DNA of 64,000 nucleotides from Clostridium pasteurianum (GCF_001705235.1 NZ_MCGV01000001.1:4406181-4470180); one strand, 5' to 3'. Counted from the first letter of the stretch, positions 48,085 to 56,836 are shown. The notes: generated from the letters alone by a model not told the origin. Numbers and translations are program-made.

Positions 48085-49533
48085 TTATACAATTGTAATC
48101 TCAACCTTTTCTTCAGGCTGATTTAAGAATTTAGAAAACCCTCTCCTTATACATTCAATACCATTGTTTAAAATTAATTTTTCTTCTTTATTTTCTGATA
48201 TTATTATAATTTTGGGAAATACAGAAACTTTTAATTTAGTCTTTTCTAAAGCTTCTCCTATTTGCTTTATATTAACTTTGGGTGAAGCTTTTAATGCTGC
48301 AATTATATTTTCCTTACTTTCTTTTATCTTAATCTTTATATCACTTGCAGAAGTATTTATCTTTTGATTGCAATTAAGCCTATTTATCAGTTTTTTCATT
48401 TCATCTTCAAGCTGCTTTATATCTGACCTCATAGTATTAATTGAACCGCTGGCATTATAGCTTCCATACTCAATTAATCCTAATTCAAGTACTACTCTTA
48501 TTTGGCTTGAAGTTTTCATTTTTAATTCGCAATTTTGAAGTACTTTAATTAATGATATTATTTTCTCACTTGAGGTATCTTTACCTATAATTTTTAATTT
48601 TTCAATATCTTCTTCAGCCATAGGAACAACTTTTGAAGCATTTTCTTTCATAGTTTTAACCATAAGTAGGTTTCTTAAAAACTTTATTAAATCTTTAGTT
48701 AAAAGCAGTAAATCTATACCTTGTTCATCCAGTGAAGCAATAATATTTAATGCTTCAATTTTATTATCTTTTAGCACATTTTCTGTTATTCTGAAGAGAT
48801 TATTGTTATTACTGATTCCTAAAAGATTTAGTAAATCCTTATAGATAACACCATTTCCAGTATCAAGAGACATAGATTGTTCTAGTATGCTTAATGCATC
48901 CCTCATTGCACCATCTGATACCTTTGCAATTAAATTTAGTCCCTTGCCCTCAATATTTATATGAGCCTTTGATGATACATACTTTAATCTAGTAAATATA
49001 TCATCTGTCCTAATTCTTCTAAAATCGAATTTCTGACATCTTGACAATATAGTTACTGGAAGCTTTTGAGGATCGGTAGTTGCAAGAATAAAAATCACAT
49101 TTTTAGGCGGCTCTTCAAGTGTTTTAAGAAAAGCATTTACAGCTCCCATAGACAGCATGTGAACTTCATCTAATATATAGACTTTATATTTTGCCTCAAC
49201 TGGTGGATACATTAGTGAACTTATTATTCCTCTAATATCTTCTACACCATTGTTAGAAGCAGCATCAAGTTCCATAATATCAGGGCATGTTCCCTGCTGA
49301 ATTTTTCTACACATTTCACATTCTCCACATGGTTCACCATCTACTGGCGAAAGACAATTAACAGCTTTTGCGATTATCTTAGCACTGGTTGTTTTGCCTG
49401 TTCCTCTTGTACCACACAGTAAATATGCATGTGAAACCTGTCCCGATTTAATCTGATTTTTAAGTATTTTTGTAATATGGTCCTGCCCTATCATGTCATT
49501 AAAATTTTGTGGTCTGAAATCATTGTACAGCAT
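48085..49533 (-). CDS. dnaX: DNA polymerase III gamma/tau-like clamp-loader subunit, accessory copy
   Basis: 482 residues from the ATG at 49533 (GGGGAAAA upstream). FRPQNFNDMIGQDHITKILK at the start, Walker A CGTRGTGKTT near 43, four zinc Cys in CLSPVDGEPCGECEMC, DEVHML near 125, and TTDPQKLPVTILSRCQKFDF near 160 (sensor 1 and SRC). Domain III follows; the tau tail is short. It is followed by no recR/ybaB genes, unlike the chromosomal dnaX locus, which supports an element-borne copy. Confidence 0.9.
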   Translation of the reverse strand: MLYNDFRPQNFNDMIGQDHITKILKNQIKSGQVSHAYLLCGTRGTGKTTSAKIIAKAVNCLSPVDGEPCGECEMCRKIQQGTCPDIMELDAASNNGVEDIRGIISSLMYPPVEAKYKVYILDEVHMLSMGAVNAFLKTLEEPPKNVIFILATTDPQKLPVTILSRCQKFDFRRIRTDDIFTRLKYVSSKAHINIEGKGLNLIAKVSDGAMRDALSILEQSMSLDTGNGVIYKDLLNLLGISNNNNLFRITENVLKDNKIEALNIIASLDEQGIDLLLLTKDLIKFLRNLLMVKTMKENASKVVPMAEEDIEKLKIIGKDTSSEKIISLIKVLQNCELKMKTSSQIRVVLELGLIEYGSYNASGSINTMRSDIKQLEDEMKKLINRLNCNQKINTSASDIKIKIKESKENIIAALKASPKVNIKQIGEALEKTKLKVSVFPKIIIISENKEEKLILNNGIECIRRGFSKFLNQPEEKVEITIV

Positions 49534-49590
49534 ATTATTTTCCCCTTTCACCTTTTGTTTTTTATCTATATTGCATAAATTATTGATATT

Positions 49591-50586
49591 TTAAATTAAC
49601 AAAGCTAAAAGCATTTCTAAATCCACTTTTGAAGCTCCGGTTGTTTTAAACTTAATTTCACTTTTTATACAGATACTTAAATAACTCTGAAGCTCATTTA
49701 ATGTAAAATTTTTAGATTGAGAATAAATTATTTTTCCAAAGTAAGGATGTAATTTATTCTTTTTGGCAAATTCTTCACTGTTAACGTTCTTTTCTATTGA
49801 AATTTTTGCATAAAATAGAAGTTTGAACTGCCTAATGAGCATAAATAAAATACCTATAGGTGTCTCTCCTTTTCTAGTAAGAGAATTAAGTATTTCAAGT
49901 GAAGTTAGTCTATCTTTATTACTTATAGCTTCTGTAAAATCAAATATATCCTGATCATTTAAACTTGAAAAAACTTTCTTAATATTTTCTATAGATAGTT
50001 CATCCATAAATCTAAGTTTACTTAGGTCATTAATCAGAAAATCTAAATTATTGCTTGAATTAGAGGTTATAAAATTTTCTGCATCTTTACTAAGTTTCAA
50101 GTTATATTTTCTTGAAAAATCCTGTACTAAAGTTCTGACTGCATATGAATTGTTTTTTGGACTTACAACAACTGAAGCTCCTATCCTTTCAAGCTTTAAT
50201 AATTTTTTATTTTTGCTAACATTTTCTCTTTTATCTTTTTGAAAAGAATACAAAATCAAGATTGTTGTAATTGGAACATCAGAAATATATTTTGAAATAT
50301 CTTTTAATAAATTATTTTTATCTTTGCTGCTAGGCTCTAAAAAATCACTTTTTAGAAGTACCAATCTTCTTTTACTCATGAAAGGAAGTGTTTCGCAGGC
50401 ATTTACAATCTGCTTCATATTATCTATATCATTTAAATATGATATATTTAATTCTGGTATTTCTATATAATTTTTAAATTGCTCAATTATAGTTTTTATA
50501 CTGTAATAATCTACAGAGTATAAAATCATAGCATTTTTCCATCTGTTCATTCTTAGCTGATTACGTAATTCCTGAAAATTAATCAA
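49591..50586 (-). CDS. holA: DNA polymerase III delta subunit (clamp loader), accessory copy
   Basis: 331 residues, start TTG with GGAGGAG upstream. The layout is that of HolA: degenerate AAA+ part with LYSVDYYSIKTIIEQFKNYI near 22, LPFMSKRRLVLLKSDFL near 62 (clamp-wrench helix), KNNSYAVRTLVQDFSRKYNL near 142 and the collar ending GASKVDLEMLLALLI. It lies directly before dnaX in transcription order and behind leader copy C, so clamp loader parts are made together. Confidence 0.88.
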   Translation of the reverse strand: MINFQELRNQLRMNRWKNAMILYSVDYYSIKTIIEQFKNYIEIPELNISYLNDIDNMKQIVNACETLPFMSKRRLVLLKSDFLEPSSKDKNNLLKDISKYISDVPITTILILYSFQKDKRENVSKNKKLLKLERIGASVVVSPKNNSYAVRTLVQDFSRKYNLKLSKDAENFITSNSSNNLDFLINDLSKLRFMDELSIENIKKVFSSLNDQDIFDFTEAISNKDRLTSLEILNSLTRKGETPIGILFMLIRQFKLLFYAKISIEKNVNSEEFAKKNKLHPYFGKIIYSQSKNFTLNELQSYLSICIKSEIKFKTTGASKVDLEMLLALLI

Positions 50587-50615
50587 TTTTCATCTCCTCC
50601 TTAATTTTTATAAAT

Positions 50616-50763
50616 AAAAAAACTGCATACAAATACAAAATTGTACTCATACACAGTTTGTTAGTCATATAAAATAGACCTAAATAATTGTTGCCAATAA
50701 AAAAGAATAGCAAAGACAAAATGTCTCTACTATTCTTATACACTATTTTTTTGTTTTTATCAC
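50616..50763 (-). promoter_or_regulatory. Island leader copy C (upstream of holA-dnaX)
   Basis: GTGATA, 17 bases, TATAAG at 50735-50763; P1 inverted repeat with the same arms and a shorter loop; GCAACAA; P2; P3 AAACTGTGTATGAGTAC pairing with GTATTTGTATGCAGTTT and seven T. P3 ends 30 bases before the holA TTG. Confidence 0.8.
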
Positions 50764-50808
50764 AAACTTTTTTTAATTTCCCTAATTTTATCTTTGTTAA
50801 GTGTTAGA

Positions 50809-51411
50809 TTAACTAGAAATACTTAACTGAATAATTTTAGACAAATCATCATATCTATACCTTCTAGTAGCATTAATTGTAGCCTTTAATAAAGCATCCG
50901 AATCAATCTTATTCCAATTTAAATCATATCCATTAAAAAGCGCTAGACACCTAATAAATTCTCTTTGAGTTCTTCCGTTGCCTTCTCTAAAAGGATGAGC
51001 GAAATTAAGTTCAGACATATAATATGCTAATTTAAAAGATAATTCATTTATATCCATGTTTTTTAAATAGTTATCATTTTTTAATGGAATAAATATTTGA
51101 GTTTCTAAAGCTTCTTTCAGTAAATAAGATGGTGCAAATTCGCCGCCTTTAAATATATCCTCATTCCGTATTTCTCCTGCCCAATCATATATATCTTGAA
51201 ATATACATTTATGAATTTTAGTTAAATGTGTAAAATCGAAATCACCTTTTATTGGTCTTAATTCAAGTTCAGAAAGTCTTTTAGTTGTTATTGTACGTTC
51301 TAATTTTTCTAACTGGATTTCATCTTTTATATTAAATTTATTTTTTAAAACATCAACGTCTTTAAAATAATACAGTGAACGATATTTTTTGTCTCCAGTA
51401 ATATCGTACAT
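50809..51411 (-). CDS. Fic-domain protein (FicT/VbhT-type toxin)
   Basis: 200 residues. The Fic motif HPFREGNGRTQREF near 137 is intact, including the catalytic His, and a KIHKCIFQDIYDWAGEIR helix near 67 is the usual preceding segment. Fic enzymes AMPylate proteins; FicT types target DNA gyrase and topoisomerase IV. There is no inhibitory S/TxxxE/N helix within this protein. The small gene just upstream supplies a VbhA-like antitoxin. Confidence 0.86.
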   Translation of the reverse strand: MYDITGDKKYRSLYYFKDVDVLKNKFNIKDEIQLEKLERTITTKRLSELELRPIKGDFDFTHLTKIHKCIFQDIYDWAGEIRNEDIFKGGEFAPSYLLKEALETQIFIPLKNDNYLKNMDINELSFKLAYYMSELNFAHPFREGNGRTQREFIRCLALFNGYDLNWNKIDSDALLKATINATRRYRYDDLSKIIQLSISS

Positions 51412-51424
51412 AACCAGCCCTCCA

Positions 51425-51592
51425 TTATTTAATAGCTTCTTGATAAACCAATCTTAAAAATTCTTCATTAGAAATTTCTCCGATTAATGTCCTTTTTATT
51501 AAATTTCTTTCATAATCGGTTAAATGCATTCCCTCATGTTTAACATTTCCTTCTGCTTTTTTAATTGCTCTATCATAATCAATATTTTCCAT
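51425..51592 (-). CDS. VbhA-like antitoxin of the Fic protein
   Basis: 55 residues from the ATG at 51592 (AAAGGAAG upstream). DYDRAIKKAEGNVKHEGMHL then LIKRTLIGEISNEEFLRLV match the helical VbhA domain, with its GxIS/T-type turn. VbhA blocks the ATP site of the Fic toxin. The gene ends 13 bases before the Fic ATG, the standard antitoxin-toxin order. It is too short for many gene finders and could be missed. Confidence 0.75.
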   Translation of the reverse strand: MENIDYDRAIKKAEGNVKHEGMHLTDYERNLIKRTLIGEISNEEFLRLVYQEAIK

Positions 51593-51668
51593 GATATCTT
51601 CCTTTCACAATAAAACCTTCTATATATATTATACTATAACCAATTGTTTAATTCTATAATCACAAAAA

Positions 51669-53525
51669 TTAAGCATTCATTTCCTCTATAAACCGGCTTT
51701 CCTCAGTATCAACTTCAAGTCCACTTCTATAAACAATCTTACTTGGTCTTGTTATATAGAGTTTTTCTTTAGCCCTAGTAATTGCAACGTAAAAAAGTCT
51801 TCTCTCTTCTTCAATATCACTTCGTTTATTTGGAAAAGTTCCTTCATTCATTCCAACTACAAATACAATTGGAAATTCAAGCCCTTTTGCTGCATGAACC
51901 GTCATGATCCTAACAGCATCCTTTTGCTCCAGAAGTCGTTCCTGAATATCCTTTGTTTTTAACCACTTTAAAAATGTTGAAATTGAAACACTTTGATTTA
52001 TTTCTTCTTGGATATCAGTCCAGTGAGATATTTTTTCTAAGGCTGCATATATATCATCACTTTTACTGTCCCTGTTTTCAGTTCTATATAATTCCTGTAT
52101 ATCTAATAGCTCTACAACATATTTAAAAACATCATATGCATTACTATTTTCTTTAATTATAAATTCTTCAAGTTTCGATACTCTATCCAGGAATAAATCA
52201 ATTTTATCCTGTGCTTTAAACTTTAATTTTTGAAGTCCTTCAAAGAAACTTAATTCCATCTCTGAACATCTAAGCTCAACTTTTGATATTTGAGCTGCAT
52301 TTAAAATAGATTTTGGAAAATTAACAGCTCTTTTCACTGCTCTATCATCTTTAGTGTTTACAGCAGCAGTGATAAAATTAAATATCTTCCTTATGTCATG
52401 CTTTTTAAATATATCTTGGCTATTATTTATAATTTGATATGAAATACCACCCTCTCTAAGTTTCTGTGCTATTATGTTAAGCTGTTTATTTGTCCTCGAA
52501 AGTACAGCAAAATCTTTTGAATTTCTATTATAGTTACCAATAGTATGAGCTATAAATTCTGCCTCTTCCCCGGTATTTTTTAAAGTAAGTACTTCTATAT
52601 TTTCTCCTTCTTTATGTGCTATAAGCTTCTTATCAACTCTATCATCATTATTGAAAATTAATTTATTAGCTGCATTTATTATTTCTTTAGTAGATCTATA
52701 ATTATCCTCAAGTTTTATCACATCACAATTTGAAAAATAACTCTCAAAGTTCACAATATATTTAGGTTTAGCTTTTCTCCACTCATAAATACACTGATCC
52801 GGATCTCCTACAACAAATAAATTTCTAGGATTAATTATTTTAAGAAGTTTAACTTGAATATCATCACAATCTTGAAATTCATCACAAAAGATATATTCAT
52901 ACTTCTTATGATAATATTCTTTAACTTCAGAACACTTCTCCAACAGTTTTACAGCATCGTTTAAAAGCATATCTAAGTCTACAGCTGAATTCTTCTTAAG
53001 TCTGTGTCTGTATTCTCCAGCAGCTAATATATAATTTTTTAGTGCTGGATATTTTTCTGCCCTATACTCTTGATGTTCTATACATTCCAATGAATTAAGT
53101 ATATCTCTTGTACTTATTGCTTCTTTACTGTGGCATATACAAAGATCCACTAAAATATTTTTAATAATATCTTCCTTATCGTCTTGATCGTAGATACTGA
53201 ATTCCTTATTATATCCAGTCTTAAATCCCCATTCCTTTAGTATAGAAATACAAAAGGCGTGAAATGTATTACAGAATACCTTTCCGCCTTCTTCTTCACC
53301 CATAAGGAGCTTTATTCTATCCTTCATTTCCTTAGCTGCATTTCTAGTAAAAGTAACACACAATATACTGCTGCCGCCTACTCTTTGAGTTTCATTTAAA
53401 TAAGAAATTCTATTGGTAAGGACAGTGGTTTTTCCACTTCCTGCTCCTGCCAGACACAGAATTGTTTTTGAATCAGATGTAACAGCTCTGAGTTGATTAT
53501 CATTCAAATGATTTAATACTTTCAT
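51669..53525 (-). CDS. UvrD/PcrA-like superfamily 1A DNA helicase
   Basis: 618 residues. Q motif LNDNQLRAVTS at 6-16, Walker A CLAGAGSGKTT near 24-34, DEFQDCDDIQ near 215 (motif II), VVGDPDQCIYEWRKA (III), LEDNYRST (IV), and VMTVHAAKGLEFPIVFVVG-type motif V near 542 (here IMTVHAAKGLEFP), then VAITRAKEKLY (VI). 618 residues is shorter than PcrA at about 720. Its ATG overlaps the previous gene (ATGA). Probably serves the element's replication or repair. Confidence 0.9.
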   Translation of the reverse strand: MKVLNHLNDNQLRAVTSDSKTILCLAGAGSGKTTVLTNRISYLNETQRVGGSSILCVTFTRNAAKEMKDRIKLLMGEEEGGKVFCNTFHAFCISILKEWGFKTGYNKEFSIYDQDDKEDIIKNILVDLCICHSKEAISTRDILNSLECIEHQEYRAEKYPALKNYILAAGEYRHRLKKNSAVDLDMLLNDAVKLLEKCSEVKEYYHKKYEYIFCDEFQDCDDIQVKLLKIINPRNLFVVGDPDQCIYEWRKAKPKYIVNFESYFSNCDVIKLEDNYRSTKEIINAANKLIFNNDDRVDKKLIAHKEGENIEVLTLKNTGEEAEFIAHTIGNYNRNSKDFAVLSRTNKQLNIIAQKLREGGISYQIINNSQDIFKKHDIRKIFNFITAAVNTKDDRAVKRAVNFPKSILNAAQISKVELRCSEMELSFFEGLQKLKFKAQDKIDLFLDRVSKLEEFIIKENSNAYDVFKYVVELLDIQELYRTENRDSKSDDIYAALEKISHWTDIQEEINQSVSISTFLKWLKTKDIQERLLEQKDAVRIMTVHAAKGLEFPIVFVVGMNEGTFPNKRSDIEEERRLFYVAITRAKEKLYITRPSKIVYRSGLEVDTEESRFIEEMNA

Positions 53526-53908
53526 TGTTTATCACTTCCTGTCTCTTTATCATAGACGGAAATATATAAGTTGTATTCACCCTTTTGTGGTATCAGCCTT
53601 ACCCAGTAATTAAAGTTACCATGCACTAAAAATAAATCTGCATTATAATTTAATCCACCAAACATATAATTAATTTCTACTCCATGATAAGCCTCACATT
53701 CATGAAGAACTTTTTCAAAGGTATTATATTTGTCCATTATTTCATTAATAACCTTCTGAATTTCTTTTAATTCACTACTAGTTTTATTATTGCTTCTGTA
53801 AAGCGGCATCCATTGATTACACATCCTTTTATCTTCGAATGAACACCTCATATGCCCTATTTTAAGAGTGTTTTTGACCTCAAATGTTTGTTTCTTAGAT
53901 AATTCCAT
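53522..53908 (-). CDS. Unknown protein behind leader copy D
   Basis: 128 residues, GGTGGAAG before the ATG. Mixed alpha/beta with KIGHMRCSFEDKRMCNQWMP near 17 and DLFLVHGNFNYWVRLIPQKG near 92. Not recognised. Its stop overlaps the helicase start, so it is translated together with the helicase. The leader, ribosome site and first bases are nearly identical to those of the Spo0E-like gene. Confidence 0.6.
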   Translation of the reverse strand: MELSKKQTFEVKNTLKIGHMRCSFEDKRMCNQWMPLYRSNNKTSSELKEIQKVINEIMDKYNTFEKVLHECEAYHGVEINYMFGGLNYNADLFLVHGNFNYWVRLIPQKGEYNLYISVYDKETGSDKQ

Positions 53909-53946
53909 AAAAATCTTCCACCTTTCAAATTTTTAATTTTAAATAT

Positions 53947-54091
53947 AAAAAAACTGCATATAAGTACAGAATTGTACTCACATACAGTTTGTTAGTCCTA
54001 ATTGACCTAAAAAATTGTTGCTAATAAAAAAGAATAGCAAAGACTAAAATGTCTCTACTATTCTTATACATCTTTTTTTCGTTTTTATCAC
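53947..54091 (-). promoter_or_regulatory. Island leader copy D
   Basis: GTGATA, 17 bases, TATAAG at 54063-54091; P1 inverted repeat AAGAATAGTAGAGAC / GTCTTTGCTATTCTT; GCAACAA; P2; P3 AAACTGTATGTGAGTAC pairing with GTACTTATATGCAGTTT and seven T. P3 ends 39 bases before the start codon at 53908. Confidence 0.8.
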
Positions 54092-54162
54092 AGTAAACTT
54101 AAAATTATGTAGTTCTTATAAATACATATTAATAATACTATTGCTTTATTAAACTTGGTTTT

Positions 54163-54906
54163 CTATGGATTACATATTTCACAAGGAGTATATCCTTCTG
54201 ACTGTGCATCTTTAAGACTTATGGGTATTTGACTTCTACTTAAATATCTACATCCAGCCCTATGATATTTTTTACCAGTTTTCGTTATATATACGGTTTG
54301 ACTTTGATTTTGATCCTGTGAAGGTTGTTGAACTGCTTTACTTGCTGGTTGTGCATTTTGTTGTTGATTTTGCTGTGTATTTTGTTGTGGTTGCGAAGCT
54401 GTAGAATTTTGTTGCTGCTGTGCTGGCTGTTGAGCTGGTTGATTTGTTGGAGAATTTTGAGTATTATTATTTTGACTTTTAGTTGTCTCTGCATCTTCTT
54501 TTTCATTTTCCAATCTTCGATAATCATCAGATATACTTGCTTGATCTTTAGATGACAACTCTCCATACTCTTCTTCTATTTTTGAAAATTGAGTTTTTTC
54601 ATCATCATTGAAATCACTATATTTCATTTTTAAAAGATCTCTATCTGATGCACTCAATTTTTTATAAGTAACTTTTTCTGTAGTTTCCTTAGGCAAGCGT
54701 GAAGTGACTTTCTTGTTACTACTAGCCCCAACGCCTGTATATATTCCGATTTCTATAAAAAATATAAAAATAAATACAAGTGAAATTAAAGACTTTTTAA
54801 GTTCACTACCCTTATGATATTTAACCAATAAAATAATCCCTAATGGTGCAAAAAGAAATAGCATAAGCCACATAAACCATGTTTCAGTATAAAACTTTCT
54901 TTTCAT
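54163..54906 (-). CDS. Membrane protein with Gln-rich linker and C-terminal Cys/His motif
   Basis: 247 residues. Two N-terminal membrane segments (about 9-27 and 37-58), a charged helical region (about 75-135), a Gln/Asn-rich linker (about 138-205), and a C-terminal Cys-His motif (HRAGCRYLSRSQ, ending PCEICNP) like the Ada-type or nuclease-tail metal sites. The motif is common at the ends of exported or membrane proteins of Firmicutes; the role is unknown. GGGGGAA before the ATG. Confidence 0.65.
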   Translation of the reverse strand: MKRKFYTETWFMWLMLFLFAPLGIILLVKYHKGSELKKSLISLVFIFIFFIEIGIYTGVGASSNKKVTSRLPKETTEKVTYKKLSASDRDLLKMKYSDFNDDEKTQFSKIEEEYGELSSKDQASISDDYRRLENEKEDAETTKSQNNNTQNSPTNQPAQQPAQQQQNSTASQPQQNTQQNQQQNAQPASKAVQQPSQDQNQSQTVYITKTGKKYHRAGCRYLSRSQIPISLKDAQSEGYTPCEICNP

Positions 54907-55008
54907 TTATTATTCCCCCAATAATATATTATTTTATTATATATTATACTACTATTTGTAATATTATTTCATTAAATGTTAATAATTAGTAACAAGAGGT
55001 GATACTTC

Positions 55009-55089
55009 ATGAAAGTCAAAGAAGGAATTAAAATAGAATTTGTTATATATGCGGCAATTTTATGTTTTTTACTTGTAATATTCATTAGT
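55009..55089 (+). CDS. Possible 26-residue membrane peptide
   Basis: AAGAGGTGAT lies before the ATG at 55009. The peptide starts MKVKEGIKIEFVIYA and has a single hydrophobic helix ending LLVIIH. It lies on the plus strand between two minus-strand genes. It might be a type I-like toxin or a chance frame. Confidence 0.3.
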
Positions 55090-55144
55090 AGTTTACTAAA
55101 ATTAATTAATCTTTTGTAATTTTCATACAATTAGCTCCAAAAGA

Positions 55145-55179
55145 TAAAAAGCAGCCATAAAATTTTTTATAGCTGCTTT
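55145..55179 (-). terminator. Terminator after the exonuclease VII-like gene
   Basis: AAAGCAGC and GCTGCTTT with an inner A/T stem, followed by TTTTATCTTTTGG on the minus strand, 13 bases past the stop. Confidence 0.8.
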
Positions 55180-55191
55180 AAGTGAAATATT

Positions 55192-56283
55192 TTATTTTAT
55201 AATTCTCGATATCATAAAACCAATAATAAGTGCAGCAATTATGTATATGTACATTTGTTTTTTATATTTTATTTCAACTTCATTTCTTAGATTTTCTATA
55301 TCAATAGAGTGTTTCGTTTGCATATCATAGATTTTGTTTTGTAATTTATCATTTTTTATATTTAATTCTGAAATTTCATATTTATATCTTTCTCTATCCT
55401 CATTTGCTTTATTTTCATTTTCAATTTCCTTAGTCTTCTTTTCTACTACTTCTTTGTTTATGTCCCTTAAATATATACCCAAAGAAGATGGCGTATCACA
55501 TTTTTTATCAGCAATTTTTTGAACGAATGGTTTATCCTCAACATGACCAATTGCTGATATAAACCTAGTTTTCATTTTTATAATAGCTTCTGCAATATCA
55601 GGATCATCAAATATTTCTAATCCACTTCCTCCGCCTCTTGATATACATATAACGTTATATTCTTCTTTGTCAAGTTCTTCTAATTTGCTTATTATTTCAT
55701 TTTTATCCGATAAATTTATCCTAACTGGACTAATATCATAAATCTCTTTACTCTCTCCCATACACTTCTTTATATCTTCGTTTATTATTGAATTGTTACC
55801 AATTATAACTGCAATTCTAACTTTTTCTTCAATATAAAGCTTATCTTTGATATATTTATCCATCTCTTTATATCCAATATTATCCTTCTGTTCTTGTATG
55901 TTAAAAGCCTTATACTGCTTTTCTGTAATTAGTTTTCCTTCTTGGGATAATACTTTAATTACATAATAATTGATCTGTATATGACCGTCTTTTGTTACCC
56001 TCCTATTTAGATAGCCTTTAAATTTATAAACAAAGCCGTCTTTTAATTTTCCTCTCAATGATTCATTTACAACTAAACATATTTCATATCCAGTATTTTC
56101 ATCTGATATTCTATCATAATATGATTTATTGTATAACTTACTTTTAGCAGCCACTTTATACATTCCTTGAAGTATTAATTGTTTTCTTTCTACCATAACG
56201 TTCAAAGAATTGTTGTATATATTTATAATAGATTGTGGCGAATAACAATCATCTACCGCTACATTTTTTACTCTTTCTTCCAT
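55192..56283 (-). CDS. Exonuclease VII large-subunit-like protein with C-terminal membrane anchor
   Basis: 363 residues from the ATG at 56283. An OB-like N-terminal part (about 10-120) is followed by a catalytic-type domain (about 150-270) with VICISRGGGSGLEIFDD, FISAIGHVEDKPFVQKIADK and KCDTPSSLG, the XseA signatures. A coiled coil follows (about 275-340), then a C-terminal membrane helix (about 342-360). Normal XseA has no membrane anchor and is paired with xseB, which is absent here. The membrane form may be a specialised nuclease, possibly for DNA entry or defence. Confidence 0.75.
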   Translation of the reverse strand: MEERVKNVAVDDCYSPQSIINIYNNSLNVMVERKQLILQGMYKVAAKSKLYNKSYYDRISDENTGYEICLVVNESLRGKLKDGFVYKFKGYLNRRVTKDGHIQINYYVIKVLSQEGKLITEKQYKAFNIQEQKDNIGYKEMDKYIKDKLYIEEKVRIAVIIGNNSIINEDIKKCMGESKEIYDISPVRINLSDKNEIISKLEELDKEEYNVICISRGGGSGLEIFDDPDIAEAIIKMKTRFISAIGHVEDKPFVQKIADKKCDTPSSLGIYLRDINKEVVEKKTKEIENENKANEDRERYKYEISELNIKNDKLQNKIYDMQTKHSIDIENLRNEVEIKYKKQMYIYIIAALIIGFMISRIIK

Positions 56284-56535
56284 ATGTATCATTCCTCTTT
56301 TATCTAATATATATTATAAATTATATATTTTTTTCACTTTATATACAACAATTTACATTAAATCAAATAGCTGATGCAATAATTGAAAATAAAAATTATA
56401 TATAATATCAAATTAATGAATGAGATTTTAAGATAAATAAGAAGATACCTTTTAATAATTTTATGGTACAATAGCATATTAAAAATTTTCTTGGTGTTTA
56501 TGTGATTATGAATATATTATAAGCATTACCTAAAA

Positions 56536-56586
56536 TAAAAAAATTCGTCGGCCATCGTGTTTTTATATTATCTAAGGTCGACGAAA
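56536..56586 (-). terminator. Terminator copied from the 63-kb gene
   Basis: TTCGTCG and CGACGAA stem with inner GCC/GGT pairs and a long loop; T-rich tail on the minus strand. The same stem ends the gene at 63159. Confidence 0.7.
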
Positions 56587-56684
56587 AAATTATAACTATT
56601 TTTATTATTTTATAGAAGAATATCATAGTGTTAACTTCAGATATTTGTTTATATATATTGCTGTGAAATTGTTCCTGTCTTTAA

Positions 56685-56836
56685 AATTCTTTCTTTTCTA
56701 TTTCTCTTTGAGTATCATATTCATTAGGCTTTTCGTAATAATTATATTCCTAAATTTTTATAAATGTAGTGACCATTTTAATGTCTCCATCTGTCATACT
56801 TATAGTATCACCAGTTCTGTTATTGACCGTAACCTG
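56685..56836 (-). pseudogene. Truncated duplicate of the C-terminus of the 63159-64000 gene
   Basis: The minus-strand frame reads VTVNNRTGDTISMTDGDIKM and VTTFIKI, then a stop and EYNYYEKPNEYDTQREIEK. This repeats the last 50 residues of the protein encoded at 63159 onward. The copy has a premature stop and a short insertion before its terminator. Confidence 0.8.

Noticed and set aside
42326-54091. Four dispersed repeats as a CRISPR array or transposon ends
   Set aside because: They are 3-5 kb apart, all in one orientation, always just before a gene, and contain promoter and terminator signals. There are no spacers and no target-site duplications.
54285-54566. 93-codon minus-strand frame rich in Gln, Asn and Lys
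   Set aside because: It is a second frame of the Gln-rich linker of the gene at 54163-54906, a product of the low-complexity repeat.
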